Notes under the pieces: model-generated
Told to the model about the DNA's origin: nothing
The model's input: the letters and a program-made list of their open reading frames with translations, nothing else
Database searches by the model: none
Program-made: the position numbers and the translations under genes
Part shown: positions 39,900 through 50,386 of the stretch, piece after piece
How positions within the stretch are numbered: the stretch's first letter is position 1
Layout: each line of letters opens with the position of its first letter
From: Prasinococcaceae sp. CCMP 1430
Taxonomy: Eukaryota; Prasinodermophyta; Palmophyllophyceae; Prasinococcales; Prasinococcaceae
DNA: 64,000 bases
Assembly: GCA_013416795.1 (NCBI GenBank)
Contig: RQSC01000028.1
Location: 995,568-1,059,567, forward strand
Direction: 5' to 3'

Positions 39900-40777
39900 A
39901 TGGGGGTGGAGGCAGGAGACAGCGTGGCAACGCTCAAGGCCACGGCGCTCGCGGCCGCCGACGCGCGCGCGGCCGCCGAGCGCGAGATTGGCGCGCTCGC
40001 CGGCGCGCTCGCGGCTATGCCCTGCGGCATCGATGGGCCGCTCGTGGACGCAGAGGGTTTCCCACGGGACGACTGCGACGTGCTGCAGGTGGGGCGCGCT
40101 TAGGGCAGCCTGCGCCGGAGCAAGCGAGTGCTGCTGCGCCGCACTTCGACCGCTCTCGCCTGTGCTTGCTAACGCACGCCGCCCGCGCGCCGCCTTGTGC
40201 CTGCCGGCCACCCCTGCAGGCGCGGACGATGAGGCACAGGCTCGCATGCCTACACACCGACCACAAGCAGCTGGAGCGCAACCTCGAGAAGGCCTTGCAC
40301 GCCCTTCACGCGGCAGTGCCGCGATCGACGAGTGCTGCGCCCGCGTCCGCACCAGCGCCGCTCCCGCCGGCAGCGTCCGTGCCAACGGACGGCCCCGTGA
40401 CTGCCACTGCCGCTGCAGATGCAGCAGACGCTGTGGCGTCTACCACAACTGCGGCGGCGGCGATGCAGCTCGACGACCCTTTCGGCGCGGCGATCGCAGT
40501 CGTCGGCGACGTCGCGCCCGGCGGCCCCGCAGACGAGGCGGGCATGAAGCGCGGTGACAGGATCACGCGCTTCGGTGCCATAAGCGGCAGCGGCGGCGGC
40601 GGCCTGGCGGAGCTCGCGTCGGAGGCGCGCCTGAACGAAGGCGGGGCAGTCGGCGTGCGCGTTCTCAGGACGGAGGCGTTCGGGGAGGTCTCGCTGGTGC
40701 TGTCGGTCACGCCCAAGCAGTGGCGCGGTCGGGGGCTGTTGGGCGCGCAAGTTCTGCCGCTCGACAGCGCAGCGTAG
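39900..40777 (+). CDS. PSMD9: 26S proteasome assembly chaperone PSMD9/Nas2
   Basis: Two exons (39900-40088 and 40220-40777) joined over a 131 bp intron give 248 residues. The N-terminal helical domain is typical: AEREIGALAGALAAMPCGID, GPLVDAEGFPRDDCDVLQ, then after the splice ARTMRHRLACLHTDHKQLER and LEKALHALH. The C-terminal domain is a PDZ fold (VAPGGPADEAGMKRGDRITR to VRVLRTEAFGEVSLVLSVTP), ending KQWRGRGLLGAQVLPL. PSMD9 holds the base ATPase Rpt5 during assembly of the 19S particle. The linker between domains is longer and more alanine-rich than in animals. The 3' end is 61 bp from the convergent PGD gene. Confidence 0.93.
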
Positions 40778-40838
40778 CCGCGGCAGCTCCGCCCGGCCGA
40801 TGACCAGCTAAATTGTATTTTATATGTGCACAGTGACG

Positions 40839-42422
40839 TCACGCGTTGTAGCTCGTGGTGGTGACACTGTCCGCAGAGTTCCCAGGCCACAGCGTGTGGA
40901 ACGTGCCCTCCTTATCAGTGCGCTCGTAGCTGTGCGAGCCGAAGTAGTCGCGCTGGGCCTGCACGACGTTGGCTGGCATACGCGCGCGGCGGTAGGTGTC
41001 AAAGTACTGCAGGGAGGCCGACATGGCGGGCGCGGCCACGCCGGTGGAGGCGGCGATGCCCACCACGCGGCGCCAGCTCGCTTCTTTGTCGATGATCTCG
41101 GCGGCAAACTCGGAATCGAGGAAGAGCGCGCGCAGCGACGCGTCGCGGTCGTACGCCTGCTTGATGCGATCGAGGAAGCCAGCGCGGATGATGCAGCCAC
41201 CCTTCCAGATGCGGGCGAGCTCGCCGAGGCTAAGGCCCCACTCCTGCTCAGCGCTCTTGGCGCCGATGAGGTTGAGCCCCTGAGTGTAAGACATAATCTT
41301 GGCCGCGTAGAGCGCGTTGCGCACGTCCGCGATGAGCTGCTCCTTGCCGGGGTTGGCCGAGGCGGCGTTGGCCTCCGCGGGGGGCATCCCGAAGCCGTCG
41401 AGCGCGCCGGACACGTGCATGCGGTCCTCCTTGAGGCCCGAGAGGAAGCGCGCGTCGAGCGCCGCCGCAATGGTGGGAATCGCCACCGAGAGCTCGGCGG
41501 CCTGCTGCACCGTCCACTTGCCGGTGCCCTTCATCCCCGTCTTGTCGAGGATCTTGTCGACGATGTAGCCCTCGGCCTCGGTGTCGGGCATGCCAAAAAT
41601 GTTCGAGGTGATCTCGATGAGGTACGATTCGAGTTCGCCCAAGTTCCATTCGGCGAAGACGTCCTTGAGCTCGTCGTTGGACAGGCCGCCGACGTGCTTC
41701 AGGATGTCGTACGCCTCGGAGATGAGCTGCATGTCGCCGTACTCGATGCCGTTGTGCACCATCTTGACGAAGTTGCCCGCACCGCCCTTGCCGACGTACG
41801 TCACGCACGGCCCGGAGTCGACCTGCGCCGCGACCTTCTTGACGATGTCTTCGACGTAGCCGAAGGCCTTCTCTGAGCCGCCGGGCATCATCGAGGGGCC
41901 GTTGCGCGCGCCTTCCTCGCCTCCGCTGACACCCATGCCGAGGTAGAGGAGGCCCTTCTCCGCGACCTCCGCCGCGCGGCGCTCGGTGTTCTCGTACCAC
42001 TCGTTGCCGCCGTCGATGATGGCGTCACCCTCCTCGAGGTGCTCGCTGAGCGCCGCGATGGTGGCGTCGACCGGAGCGCCGGCCTTGACCAGGATGATGA
42101 TGGAGCGCGGCGTCTGAAGGCTCTGCACGAAGTCCTTGATGTCCTTGTAGCCGCTGACCGAGTCGCCCAGGCCCTCCTTCTCGGCCCGCGCGAGCGTGTC
42201 GTCGACCTTGGACGCCGTGCGGTTGTAGACGGAGATCGGGAAGCCCTTCTCGGCGATGTTCAGCGCCAGGTTCTGTCCCATGACGGCCAGGCCGACGAGG
42301 CCGATCCGCGACTTGGCCACGGCGGCGTCGAGCTTCTCGTCCTCGGGTGCCATCATGGCCGTCGCAGCGGGGCGCGCGCGCAGCGTGCGGGTGCCTGCGC
42401 GCCCCCGGCACGCACAGCACAT
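40839..42422 (-). CDS. PGD: 6-phosphogluconate dehydrogenase (decarboxylating)
   Basis: The frame gives 527 residues from the ATG at 42422, or 505 from the MM pair at 42356. The N-terminal extension (MCCACRGRAGTRTLRARPAA) has no acids and could be a short plastid transit peptide. The enzyme core is fully conserved: the NADP-binding GLAVMGQNLALNIAEKGF and YNRT, the substrate loop GMGVSGGEEGARNGPSMMPG, the catalytic Lys in YVGKGGAGNFVKMVHNGIEY, and the C-terminal blocks IWKGGCIIRAGFL and AQRDYFGSHSYER. The reaction is NADP-dependent oxidative decarboxylation of 6-phosphogluconate to ribulose 5-phosphate in the oxidative pentose phosphate pathway. Length fits the family (about 480-500 for the core). 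No intron is present. Confidence 0.96.
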   Translation of the reverse strand: MCCACRGRAGTRTLRARPAATAMMAPEDEKLDAAVAKSRIGLVGLAVMGQNLALNIAEKGFPISVYNRTASKVDDTLARAEKEGLGDSVSGYKDIKDFVQSLQTPRSIIILVKAGAPVDATIAALSEHLEEGDAIIDGGNEWYENTERRAAEVAEKGLLYLGMGVSGGEEGARNGPSMMPGGSEKAFGYVEDIVKKVAAQVDSGPCVTYVGKGGAGNFVKMVHNGIEYGDMQLISEAYDILKHVGGLSNDELKDVFAEWNLGELESYLIEITSNIFGMPDTEAEGYIVDKILDKTGMKGTGKWTVQQAAELSVAIPTIAAALDARFLSGLKEDRMHVSGALDGFGMPPAEANAASANPGKEQLIADVRNALYAAKIMSYTQGLNLIGAKSAEQEWGLSLGELARIWKGGCIIRAGFLDRIKQAYDRDASLRALFLDSEFAAEIIDKEASWRRVVGIAASTGVAAPAMSASLQYFDTYRRARMPANVVQAQRDYFGSHSYERTDKEGTFHTLWPGNSADSVTTTSYNA

Positions 42423-43234
42423 GCGCGGCGCCGGGGTGACGCGGAGGCGACGGGGGTTGAGCAGTGTGCCCCATGGCCCGCTCGGGGTGGTAGGGGCTGC
42501 GTCGCGCGCGCTGTGGCGCCGGCAGCAGTCCCACGCCAACACAGCGCTGCGCGCGCGTGCGCCGCTCCGTACTTTTTGCCGCCGACGAAAAGGACAAAAA
42601 AAAGACGCCGGGCAATTTCATTCGCCACTAAAATCAGTTGCAATCAACCCAAAACAGATCGGAAACGACGGATGGTTCTTAATTTCGACCGCGGCGGCCC
42701 GCGAAACACAAAAGAAAAAAGATCTCGCGGCCAGAGCGCACGCGTGGCACGAGCCCCCCACCGAACTCCAACTCCGCCATGTTCTTCAACCAGTGTGCAC
42801 GGACGGGCCAGCCTGTAGATGCTCCCCGCTCCTTGCCCCCCCCTCGTGGGTCTTCCCCCGGCCCCCGTGGGTGTTGCGGCCGCCACTCTTCGGGCCCCAA
42901 GGGGTGCGCGCCTGGGTTCAATCGTAACCTATCGCTGTCGACCGGGATGACCTGCCTGTGGCTCGACACGAACCGAACCCAAAGCTGGAATAACCCTACA
43001 AACAAACCTAAATCAGGCTCGAGCCTTAACCCAAACACAGCGCGCACGCGTACGCGGCTGCTCGCGGCGGCTGCGGCTGGCTGTGCCAGCTGCGAGGGCG
43101 CGCGGGCGGGACGGCGCGCGCCACAACGTGCGCGGGGGGCGATCTCGCTCCTGGTCTCGGTCACGTTCGCGCAGACAGGGGGCCGCGCGTGCGCAGCACG
43201 CTTGGCAGGGCCAAGGCGGCCGCAGGCGGCTGCG
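42423..43234. promoter_or_regulatory. Divergent promoter region of PGD and RSA3-like genes
   Basis: This 812 bp region carries A-rich patches (42590-42605, 42705-42725), atypical for the window, close to PGD, and a stretch 42930-43040 with moderate GC. No additional gene is supported. Confidence 0.4.
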
Positions 43235-43810
43235 ATGGGCGGCGGCGAGCGCAAGCGTGCGCGCGACGATAGTGCGGAGGCACCCGCGCCCAAGACGCCC
43301 AAGACGCCCAAGGCGGTGAAGAAGGAGAAGAAGGAGAAGAAGGAGAGGAAGAGCGAGAGGAAGAGCGAGAGGAAGAGCGAGAGGAAGAGCGAGAGGAAGA
43401 GCGACGCGAGTACGGAAAAGAGCAGAAAGAAGGGTGGCAGACAGTCAGTGGCCGCGGAGGCCGCCGAGGGCGCGGCCGGTGGCGCGCGCGCTGCGGAGCG
43501 CCTTGAGGCGGACGCGCCCGGCGGCGCAGGCGGGGGCGAGCAGCAGCGGGAGCGCCCGGGCAGCTTCAAGGAGCTCTACATGGACATGTTCACCGAGGAG
43601 TTCGGCGATGACCTAGACGCGCTGCGCAAGGCAGAGGCTGACGCGGCGACCGCCGGTAGCGGGAGCGGCCTGCGCGTGGCGGCGCTCGTGGCGGCCATCG
43701 AGGCAGGCGCGGATGTGTTCTCCCCTCTGGAGAAGCAGCTGTACGTCGACCACCTACGACCCCCCACGCGCCGCGCCGCTCCAGCGGTGCACTCAAACGC
43801 GCTGCTGTGA
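43235..43810 (+). CDS. RSA3-like ribosome-assembly protein
   Basis: The ATG at 43235 gives 191 residues. The first 80 are lysine and arginine-rich with a run of ERKS tetrapeptides (five or so perfect copies of a 12 bp unit, 43347-43400), a nucleolar-type basic tail. The folded end matches the RSA3 C-terminal domain: SFKELYMDMFTEEFGDDLDA then LRKAEAD and ALVAAIEAGADVFSPLEKQL, like FGDDLDxLR and ALxxGxxxFSxEE in yeast Rsa3. Rsa3 assists early steps of 60S subunit assembly with the helicase Dbp6. The frame is open upstream to 42779 but that part is not protein-like. The homology block is short, so the family call is moderate. Confidence 0.7.
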   Translation: MGGGERKRARDDSAEAPAPKTPKTPKAVKKEKKEKKERKSERKSERKSERKSERKSDASTEKSRKKGGRQSVAAEAAEGAAGGARAAERLEADAPGGAGGGEQQRERPGSFKELYMDMFTEEFGDDLDALRKAEADAATAGSGSGLRVAALVAAIEAGADVFSPLEKQLYVDHLRPPTRRAAPAVHSNALL

Positions 43811-43984
43811 GCCCTTGTGCCCGCGTGCGCCCCGGCCCACCGTGTAATCCCGATTGTGACAATGTGACGAGATTTCTAAAGATTAGATGCGACGGAATGC
43901 GGGGGTGTAGCTATTCACCGCGCACCCGTCCTCTCTCTACCAGAGAGCCCCAGAGGGCGCGCGACGTTCACGCGCTGCCGCCGC

Positions 43985-46470
43985 TCAGGTTTTGCTGATC
44001 CAGTCGCTCTCGCTCACGAGGCTCTTCTCCATGCCGACGGCGCTGGCTGGCCTTGAGAGGTGCTTGACCTGCGCCGCAGCAGGCATCTTGGACTGGTTGA
44101 GGAAGCGCTTGAGCAGCTCGTCGAGCTGGTCGGGGTCCTGTTCGCGGTCCTTGCCCAGCTGCTCGAGGTTGCTCAGGCGCTCCAGGTTGCGCTTATGGAT
44201 CAGGTCGAGGTTGATGCTCTGAGGCGTCTGCGCACCGCTGGGCAGCTCGTCGCGCTGCGCTCGCGCGTCGACGCTCGCCGCGTCTTTCACGCTGTCGCCC
44301 AGAGGGGGCAAGTCGAGCGAACCCAGGCCGAGCGAGCCGGCTGACGTCCCGCGCGCGTCACCGTCACTCCCCTTGGCGGCCGGAACCTTGGGCGGGAGCG
44401 CGCCACCCTTCGTCGCCGCCTTCTTCGGAGGCGTCGTCGCCCTATTCACGGGGATGAGGGTCGACTCCGCGACCAGCGAGCGGGACGTCATGTTCACGTC
44501 GACCTCGCTGGGCTCAGTCGGTAGCGGCGCGAGGTTGACAAGGCCGCCCGACTGCAATACTGCACCGTCATGTCCATCTGACGGCAGTGGCCGCTCACTG
44601 GCAAGCGCGCGCTCCGCCGGCGCGCGCTCTGGCTCCCGCGCCTCATGCTCGGGTGCGGCAGCCGCTGCGTCGAACGGAATGGTGTCCCTGAGCCTTTCCG
44701 GCAGCATTCGCATCTCGCTGCGCATCTCGGCAGCGGCCGCCAGCATGTCCTCCCCGTACTTCTCGCGGTGCTCGCGGTCCCGCAGCGCCTCTCGCAGGTT
44801 TGCCGCCTCAATCTTGGCGCGCTCTGCGCCCGCCTCGGCTTCCATTGCTTGGGAACGCAGCACGTTGACCTGCTCCATTTGCTCGGTCATCGCCACACGC
44901 ATGGCCTCCTGCTGGGCCTGAAACTCGGCCTTGATCTGTCCCATGATCTCGTCCACGGGGAGGGCAGCCGCCGCTGCCTGCGCGAAGCCCTTGGGATCGC
45001 CGGGATCGCGCTCGTCCATTGGCAGTTGGTCGGTCATGCCACCTACGCGCATGTCTGGCGCCATGTTGAGCGGCGGTGGCTGCTGCAACGCTGGGTGCGG
45101 CTGAAGGGGTGGCGGATCGGCAGCCCGGCCAGGCACCTCGGGCTCGGGCGGCGGACGGTAGCCAGCCACCGCCGGAATCTCGTCATAGTCGGCGCCCGAC
45201 GCTTCTGCGACGCGCTGCTGGTATGGCGGCGGTTTATGATGCGGCCTGGGCCCATCGGCCTGGAGGCGGTGCCGGTGCAGCCTCTCGTGTTTCCTGCGCC
45301 TGGCCTCCTCCTCCTCGCGCAGCTTTTGCTCCAACGCGTCGCGCTCCGGGTCATGCGTCACGACCGGCGTCGGCTCCTGGCCGAGCTGCAGCTTGGCGTC
45401 TCGCTTTTGCCTCTCGCGCTCCTGCTCGCGCTCGAAGACCTCGCGCATTTTCTGCTGCTCGCGCCGCAATCGCTCCTCCTCGCGAGCCTCCTCGGCACGC
45501 TCCCGCTCCTTCTCTGCCTTTTTCCTGCGGCGCTTCTCCTCGATCTGGTCCTGGAGGTCGCGTTGGATCTGCTCTGCCCTGCGCGCCTTCGCGTTCCGCT
45601 CCTCAGGCGTCAAGTAGCCGTACAGGTCGCGCAGGCCGTCATTGCGATCGAACTTGCCGACGGCGTTGCCGCCAGGCACCTGCTGCTCGGCCTGTCCCTG
45701 CCACTGCGAGTAGTCCTGGCCACCATCAGGCGGGTATCCATCCCCGCCGTCGCCGCCGTAGTCCGGGGCGTCAGAGCCCTTCGGGCCCACGGCGCGGTTG
45801 TACGCACCAGGCTGGACGTCGGCAGGCATACCATCTACCGTGTAGCCAGCCCCCATGTTGTGCGCCTTCTGCAGCGCCTTCAGGTCGTTCAGGTCATTCA
45901 CCACGTTGCCGCCGTCGTCCTTGAGCGGCGCTCCGCCACCACCGCGGCCCCAAGGGTTGTAGTTGGCGGCCTCGCGCGCCTTGCGCTCATCCGCAAGGCG
46001 CTCCTGCTTCTTTCGAGCGAGGTCGCGGTCTTTCTTCTCCTGAATCTGCTGTTGCAGGACGCGCGCGTAGTCGGCCTTCTTGGCGTCCTCGCGGGCCATC
46101 GCCGCCTGCGTCACGGGGTCGACCGGCCCACCGCGGCCGTAGGAGTGGTGCACCAGCGCACCGCGGTAAGCGCCCAAGCTGTTGACGGCGCCACCCGTGC
46201 CCGCCCCGGGAGGAGGAGCGTACTGCTGCTGCGGTGGGGGCTGCTGCTGCATGTGCTGCTGCTGGTGCGTCAGCTGCGGTGGACCCATGCCCACCATCAT
46301 GCTCGGCTGCGGGAAGCCACCCGGCTGCTGCATCTGCTGCTGTGCGTGCATCCCTGCCTGCGGTTGGCCGGCCTGCTGCATGTGCGGCGCATAGGCGCCG
46401 TACTGCTGCTGCTGCTGCTGCTGCTGAGGCGGCTCCACGTGCCGGTACATTTGCTGCTGCATGTCCGGTG

Positions 46471-46511
<41 letters not shown>

Positions 46512-47182
46512 CGCCATCCGCCAACCTGATCCCGCCCACCGCCCGGGGCCCACGCGTTGCCCCCACCAGCTCCCCCGCCCAGTGGCGGGGGAGGGAACGC
46601 CTCCTCGCCGCCCATGCGCTGCTGCAGGAGCTCACGGCTGCGCGCGCGCGCGGCGTCGTCCTGCCGCTGCTTTGCAGCCGCGCGGTCCGCAATCTGCCGC
46701 TCCAGGTCGATAGCATACTGGCTCTTCTGCTTGGTGCTCGCGAGCGACCCCTGGCCCTCGCCGCCGCTCCCCAGAAGGCTGGCCACGTGGTCCTCGTGCC
46801 CCGGCGCGGCGTTTGGAGGCGGCTGGATGTAAGCAATCGCGCCGCCGCCCCCGATGCCACCCCCGCGCCTGGATGACTTCTGCTCGGCCTCAGAGGCCAT
46901 CTTGTTCCTGAGGAACTCGTTGTACTCCCTCGCTCGCTCGCTCCGCAGCTGCTGCGCGCGGTTCTCGGCGCGCGCGCCAAAGCCGCTCAGGAAGCCACCT
47001 CCGTCCCCCGCGCCCGCGTCCGCGAAACGAAGCTGCGAGCCTGCCGCCGGCGGCAGCGCTCGCTGCTGCGCCTGCGCCTGCTGGTGCTGTTGGTGCTGCT
47101 GGTGCTGCTGGTGCTGCTGCGCGGCGGGCGCGGCGCCGGCAACCATGCGCTCGCGCACCTTCGCCTCCCACTCGACGTCCAT
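43985..47182 (-). CDS. CSPP1-like centrosome/cilium coiled-coil protein
   Basis: A single frame from the ATG at 47182 (MDVEWEAKVRERM) gives 1065 residues. It combines blocks seen in CSPP1, the centrosome and spindle-pole-associated protein of cilia: RAREYNEFLRNKM, YAIDLERQIADRAAAKQRQD, QIQEKKDRDLARKKQERLAD, NYNPWGRGGGGAP and a long charged coiled coil (LQDQIEEKRRRKKAEKERER onward). Glutamine-rich stretches lie around residues 20-40 and 200-330. The C-terminus has helical heptads and ends in SDWISKT. CSPP1 binds microtubule ends in the axoneme and spindle. Human CSPP1 is about 1200 residues. Upstream of the start is GC-rich sequence and then the second gap, so extra N-terminal sequence cannot be excluded. 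The repeated short motifs make orthology likely but not certain. Confidence 0.7.
46402..46508. repeat. Trinucleotide (CTG/TTG) tracts encoding polyglutamine
   Basis: On the top strand a pure CTG run near 46402-46424 and an alternating TTG/CTG run near 46470-46508 encode two polyglutamine stretches in the CSPP1-like protein. Mixed CAG and CAA codons in the second would be expected to slow repeat expansion. Confidence 0.8.
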
Positions 47183-47348
47183 CGCGGAGGGCCGGTGGGC
47201 CCCTGCGCGCGGCCCTCTTGATTCTCGCCGCCGCGTGTCCGGCCCGCAGGGTGGACTCCGCGGCGGCAGGAGGGGGGTGGGGGGAGGAGGGGCGGTCCGG
47301 CCGCGCGGTCCGCTGGATGCGACCCGCCGGCGCCCGCCGCGAGGGCGC

Positions 47349-47771
47349 NNNNNNNNNNNNNNNNNNNNNNNNNNNNNNNNNNNNNNNNNNNNNNNNNNNN
47401 NNNNNNNNNNNNNNNNNNNNNNNNNNNNNNNNNNNNNNNNNNNNNNNNNNNNNNNNNNNNNNNNNNNNNNNNNNNNNNNNNNNNNNNNNNNNNNNNNNNN
47501 NNNNNNNNNNNNNNNNNNNNNNNNNNNNNNNNNNNNNNNNNNNNNNNNNNNNNNNNNNNNNNNNNNNNNNNNNNNNNNNNNNNNNNNNNNNNNNNNNNNN
47601 NNNNNNNNNNNNNNNNNNNNNNNNNNNNNNNNNNNNNNNNNNNNNNNNNNNNNNNNNNNNNNNNNNNNNNNNNNNNNNNNNNNNNNNNNNNNNNNNNNNN
47701 NNNNNNNNNNNNNNNNNNNNNNNNNNNNNNNNNNNNNNNNNNNNNNNNNNNNNNNNNNNNNNNNNNNNNNN
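47349..47771. other. Assembly gap (423 N)
   Basis: Unknown bases only, again in extremely GC-rich surroundings. It separates the CSPP1-like gene (-) from a plus-strand gene whose 5' end is missing. Confidence 0.99.
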
Positions 47772-48299
47772 GGCGCCGGCGGTGGTCCGGGCGGGCGCAC
47801 GCACCGCAGGGGCCCGGGCAACAGCGGCGGAGGCGACGTCGCCTTCTCGCGCACGCGGCGGGGCGCGCTGACGCTCGACGAGGTGCACGTGGCCTATCTG
47901 GACGCGGTCGAATCCGCACAGGGCCATCGCGGCGTGGCGCTCGCGACGGTCATTAACGATGCGGGCTCGCGCGCTGCGGACGAGGGCGGCGCCGATGAGG
48001 TGTTCAACACGCCAAGGTGCGCCGTGCGGAGCTCTCCGGGTTCGCCCAAGGGCAAGAAGAGAAAGGTGCGCCGACCAGAGCGACGCTTGGGCGCGCGGCG
48101 TCATGCGCCGTCTTGCGTGCTAACCCGCCACGTCGCTTTCGCCTAGGTCGAGGTCGAGCTCGAGATGCCGGAGGGATACTGGGAGAAGCTCTCGTCGTTC
48201 TGCGAGCAGCACGGAGTCGCGGATCCCGGCAAGGCAGCGCGCGTCGTTGTCGACTGGGCGAGGGACAGGGACGCTGGGCGAACCTCACAAGAGAGCTAG
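47772..48299 (+). CDS. Unrecognised protein, 3' part (5' end in gap)
   Basis: Two coding segments are visible: 47772-48065 and 48147-48299, joined in phase across an 81 bp intron. The first carries GALTLDEVHVAYLDAVESAQ then VALATVINDAGSRAADE and a basic patch SPKGKKRKV that spans the splice and resembles a nuclear localisation signal. The second reads EMPEGYWEKLSSFCEQHGVA, ADPGKAARVVVDWARDRD and ends QES. The beginning of the protein lies in the gap. I do not recognise a family; the basic patch hints at a nuclear protein. Confidence 0.5.
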
Positions 48300-48640
48300 C
48301 TGGTGAGATATCGATTGAGCGAGCAAAGCGCTGGTTTGCTCGCTTCTCCCCGCTGGCCGCACGTGCAGCGTGCTTAATACCAACGAAGGCGCACACTCGG
48401 CCGTTGCCGATCGTGCACGCATCGCGCGTCGGACCGTCTGCGCGGGCTGCCTCTCTGCCGCAAAGTTTAGGAGATATGCCAGCAGAGACCCAGCGGCGCG
48501 CACCGCGCGCACCCACATCCGCGCTTGTCACTTGCGCGTCGACGACAAAAAAGGGAATTACAAGAGGCCTCTCACGACGGCGCGTGGCGTGCTTGAGTAC
48601 AGGGTGTGAACAGACAGAGGGTGCTTGCCGGACGTGGAGC
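48300..48640. other. Convergent 3' spacer
   Basis: These 341 bp lie between the stop codons of two unrecognised genes. I see no ORF, RNA gene or repeat here. Confidence 0.35.
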
Positions 48641-49395
48641 TCACCCTCGTAGCCCAATGTAGGCCCATAGGCCCATGCCGCCGCCGCCTCTATCGCCACT
48701 GCAGCTGTCGGGGTCGCAGCCCATGCCGTTGAAGTTGGCGAGCTTGAAAATCACGTCGCGTTCGTTCTCGATGTCGTCGAGGGCATCAGTGGTAGCCTCT
48801 GGCACGGTGAGTGCCTCGGCGGCCATCGTCGCGCACGTGGCGGTGTTGCGCGGTGTGTCACCGTCCTCTTCTGCCGCGACGAACGTGCGCGCGACGCGCA
48901 GGCCGCCGTGCAGCGAGCCGCCGAGTGCGCCTGCGCCAACGCGGCTCATCGCCCAGAGCGCAGCGTGCCGGTCTGGAGCTGCGTCGGTTTCCCGCGGCGC
49001 CCTCCCCGCATCGCTCCGCCCGGCGACCGGCACACCCGCGTGCTGCATGCCGGCGGCCTCGACGCGCCGCCCGGCGTCGACACTCTGCGCGGCAGGCGCC
49101 CGGGCGTAGCCCATGCTTGTGCCCCCGCCGCCGCCGCTGCCGCCTGCGAACGGCGCCCGCCAGCTGCACTCTGCTCGCCGCCGCCGCGTCTGCCGCGCAA
49201 TGCCGAGCGCAGTGGGTGCGTACGCGACCTTGGTTGCCAGCCCAAGTGTGGCACCCCCACCGGCGTCGTCGCTCAGCCCCACCACGAAAGGCCTTGCGTC
49301 CTGCAGCACATGTGTCTTGTCTTCGCGATCCCAAGGCATCACCGACGCAGATCTGCCGAACGGGTCCTTGAAGTCGGCCGGCAGCCACGCCACGT
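48641..49395 (-). CDS. Unrecognised protein, start unclear
   Basis: The frame runs from a single unknown base at 49397 to the stop at 48641, about 250 residues. The upstream part has no convincing ATG in frame, so a first exon beyond 49397 is probable. Readable stretches are WLPADFKDPFGRSASVMPWD near the start, FVVGLSDDAGGGATLGLATK, a glycine-rich centre, ALDDIENERDVIFKLANFN and a cysteine-containing end GMGCDPDSCSGDRGGGGMGL before WAYIGLRG. The ends look protein-like while the centre is low in complexity. I cannot assign a function. Confidence 0.5.
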
Positions 49396-50386
49396 TNCCC
49401 TCATCCGCGCGCGCGCGCGAGGCGCCCGGCGGCGGCGCGCGTTTTCCGCAGCGCAATTTCGTTGCATGCCGTGGGAGGCGACCGGATGCGATGCGATGAA
49501 TGAATTTTGCGCCCCGCGTGCGCAGCCGCGGCGCGATTTCGAGCGCGCGCGCGCCCTCAATGCCCCCGCGGCTGCCCAGTCAGCGCGCGCGCGGCCGCGC
49601 GCGTGCTGGCTGCCAGCACGTGCAGTGCGAGGGGCTCAGTCCGGTCGCGCCCTCGGTGTCTCCCTCTCATCCCTCTCACGACATCCGCAGGGCTGTGCGC
49701 ATTGTCGACCGCTTCGTGCGCTCCGAGCGAGAGCAGAAGAGGACTGAGGAATGCGGACCGCCGCGCGGCCGAGGCCGCGCGGGTGCTGAGCTGGCGGCGC
49801 GGCGCCGCCCGCACACCAACAGGCAGGAAGCCAGCGAGCCGGACCAGACCAGGTGTGGCATGCACACTCGAAACCGAGGTACCCGTACCTTGTCCCGTGG
49901 TACCAACCAACCAACCAACGACCAAGTTCAACCAACCAAGTCAACCCCCACGAGTCAGAGTCACTCCTTTGATCCGCCGTAGTGGTAGTATGCAAAGGAG
50001 GAGGTGGGGACACCACGTGCGCGGGGGACGCATGCTTTTTTCGGTCGAAATCAAAATCAGCAAGCGGCAAAGTGCTGCAAGTTGCGGGCGTCCCGCTGGC
50101 GGCGAGGGCGCGTGCCACAGCGCGCGTGCGGGCGCGAGTGCCGTGGGGCGACCTCCCCACCCCCCCACCCCTGCACGCCCTCCCGCCTGCCGGCCCGCCC
50201 GCACCCTACTCCCGACCGCCCGAAAACCAAGGGCGGGGGAAATCTTGGTCCCGCCGCTGCGTTCCGCGTGCGCGCCGGCCGCCACGCGCCAGCTTGAGGG
50301 CCGCGACGCACGCAGGCGGGCGCGCGAGCTCGGCGCAAAGTCGGTGGTAGAGGCGACCTTGACGCCCGGGTGCTCACGCGAGCACC
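49396..50386. other. Intergenic region with simple repeats
   Basis: About 1 kb between the unrecognised minus-strand gene and LSF2. It includes an ACCA/CCAA tetramer-rich patch at 49905-49945, a moderate-GC patch near 50040-50075 and CG runs near 49535 and 49590. No gene is supported, apart from a possible first exon of the upstream gene near 49400-49460. Confidence 0.4.

Noticed and set aside
40824-41876. A 350-residue plus-strand frame opposite 6-phosphogluconate dehydrogenase
   Set aside because: It is antisense to a perfectly conserved enzyme and rich in Val, Leu, His and Arg, as expected for a shadow.
44645-46876. A 743-residue plus-strand frame rich in leucine
   Set aside because: It is the reverse-complement shadow of the coiled coil of the CSPP1-like gene, whose lysine, glutamate and glutamine codons give leucine-rich antisense frames.
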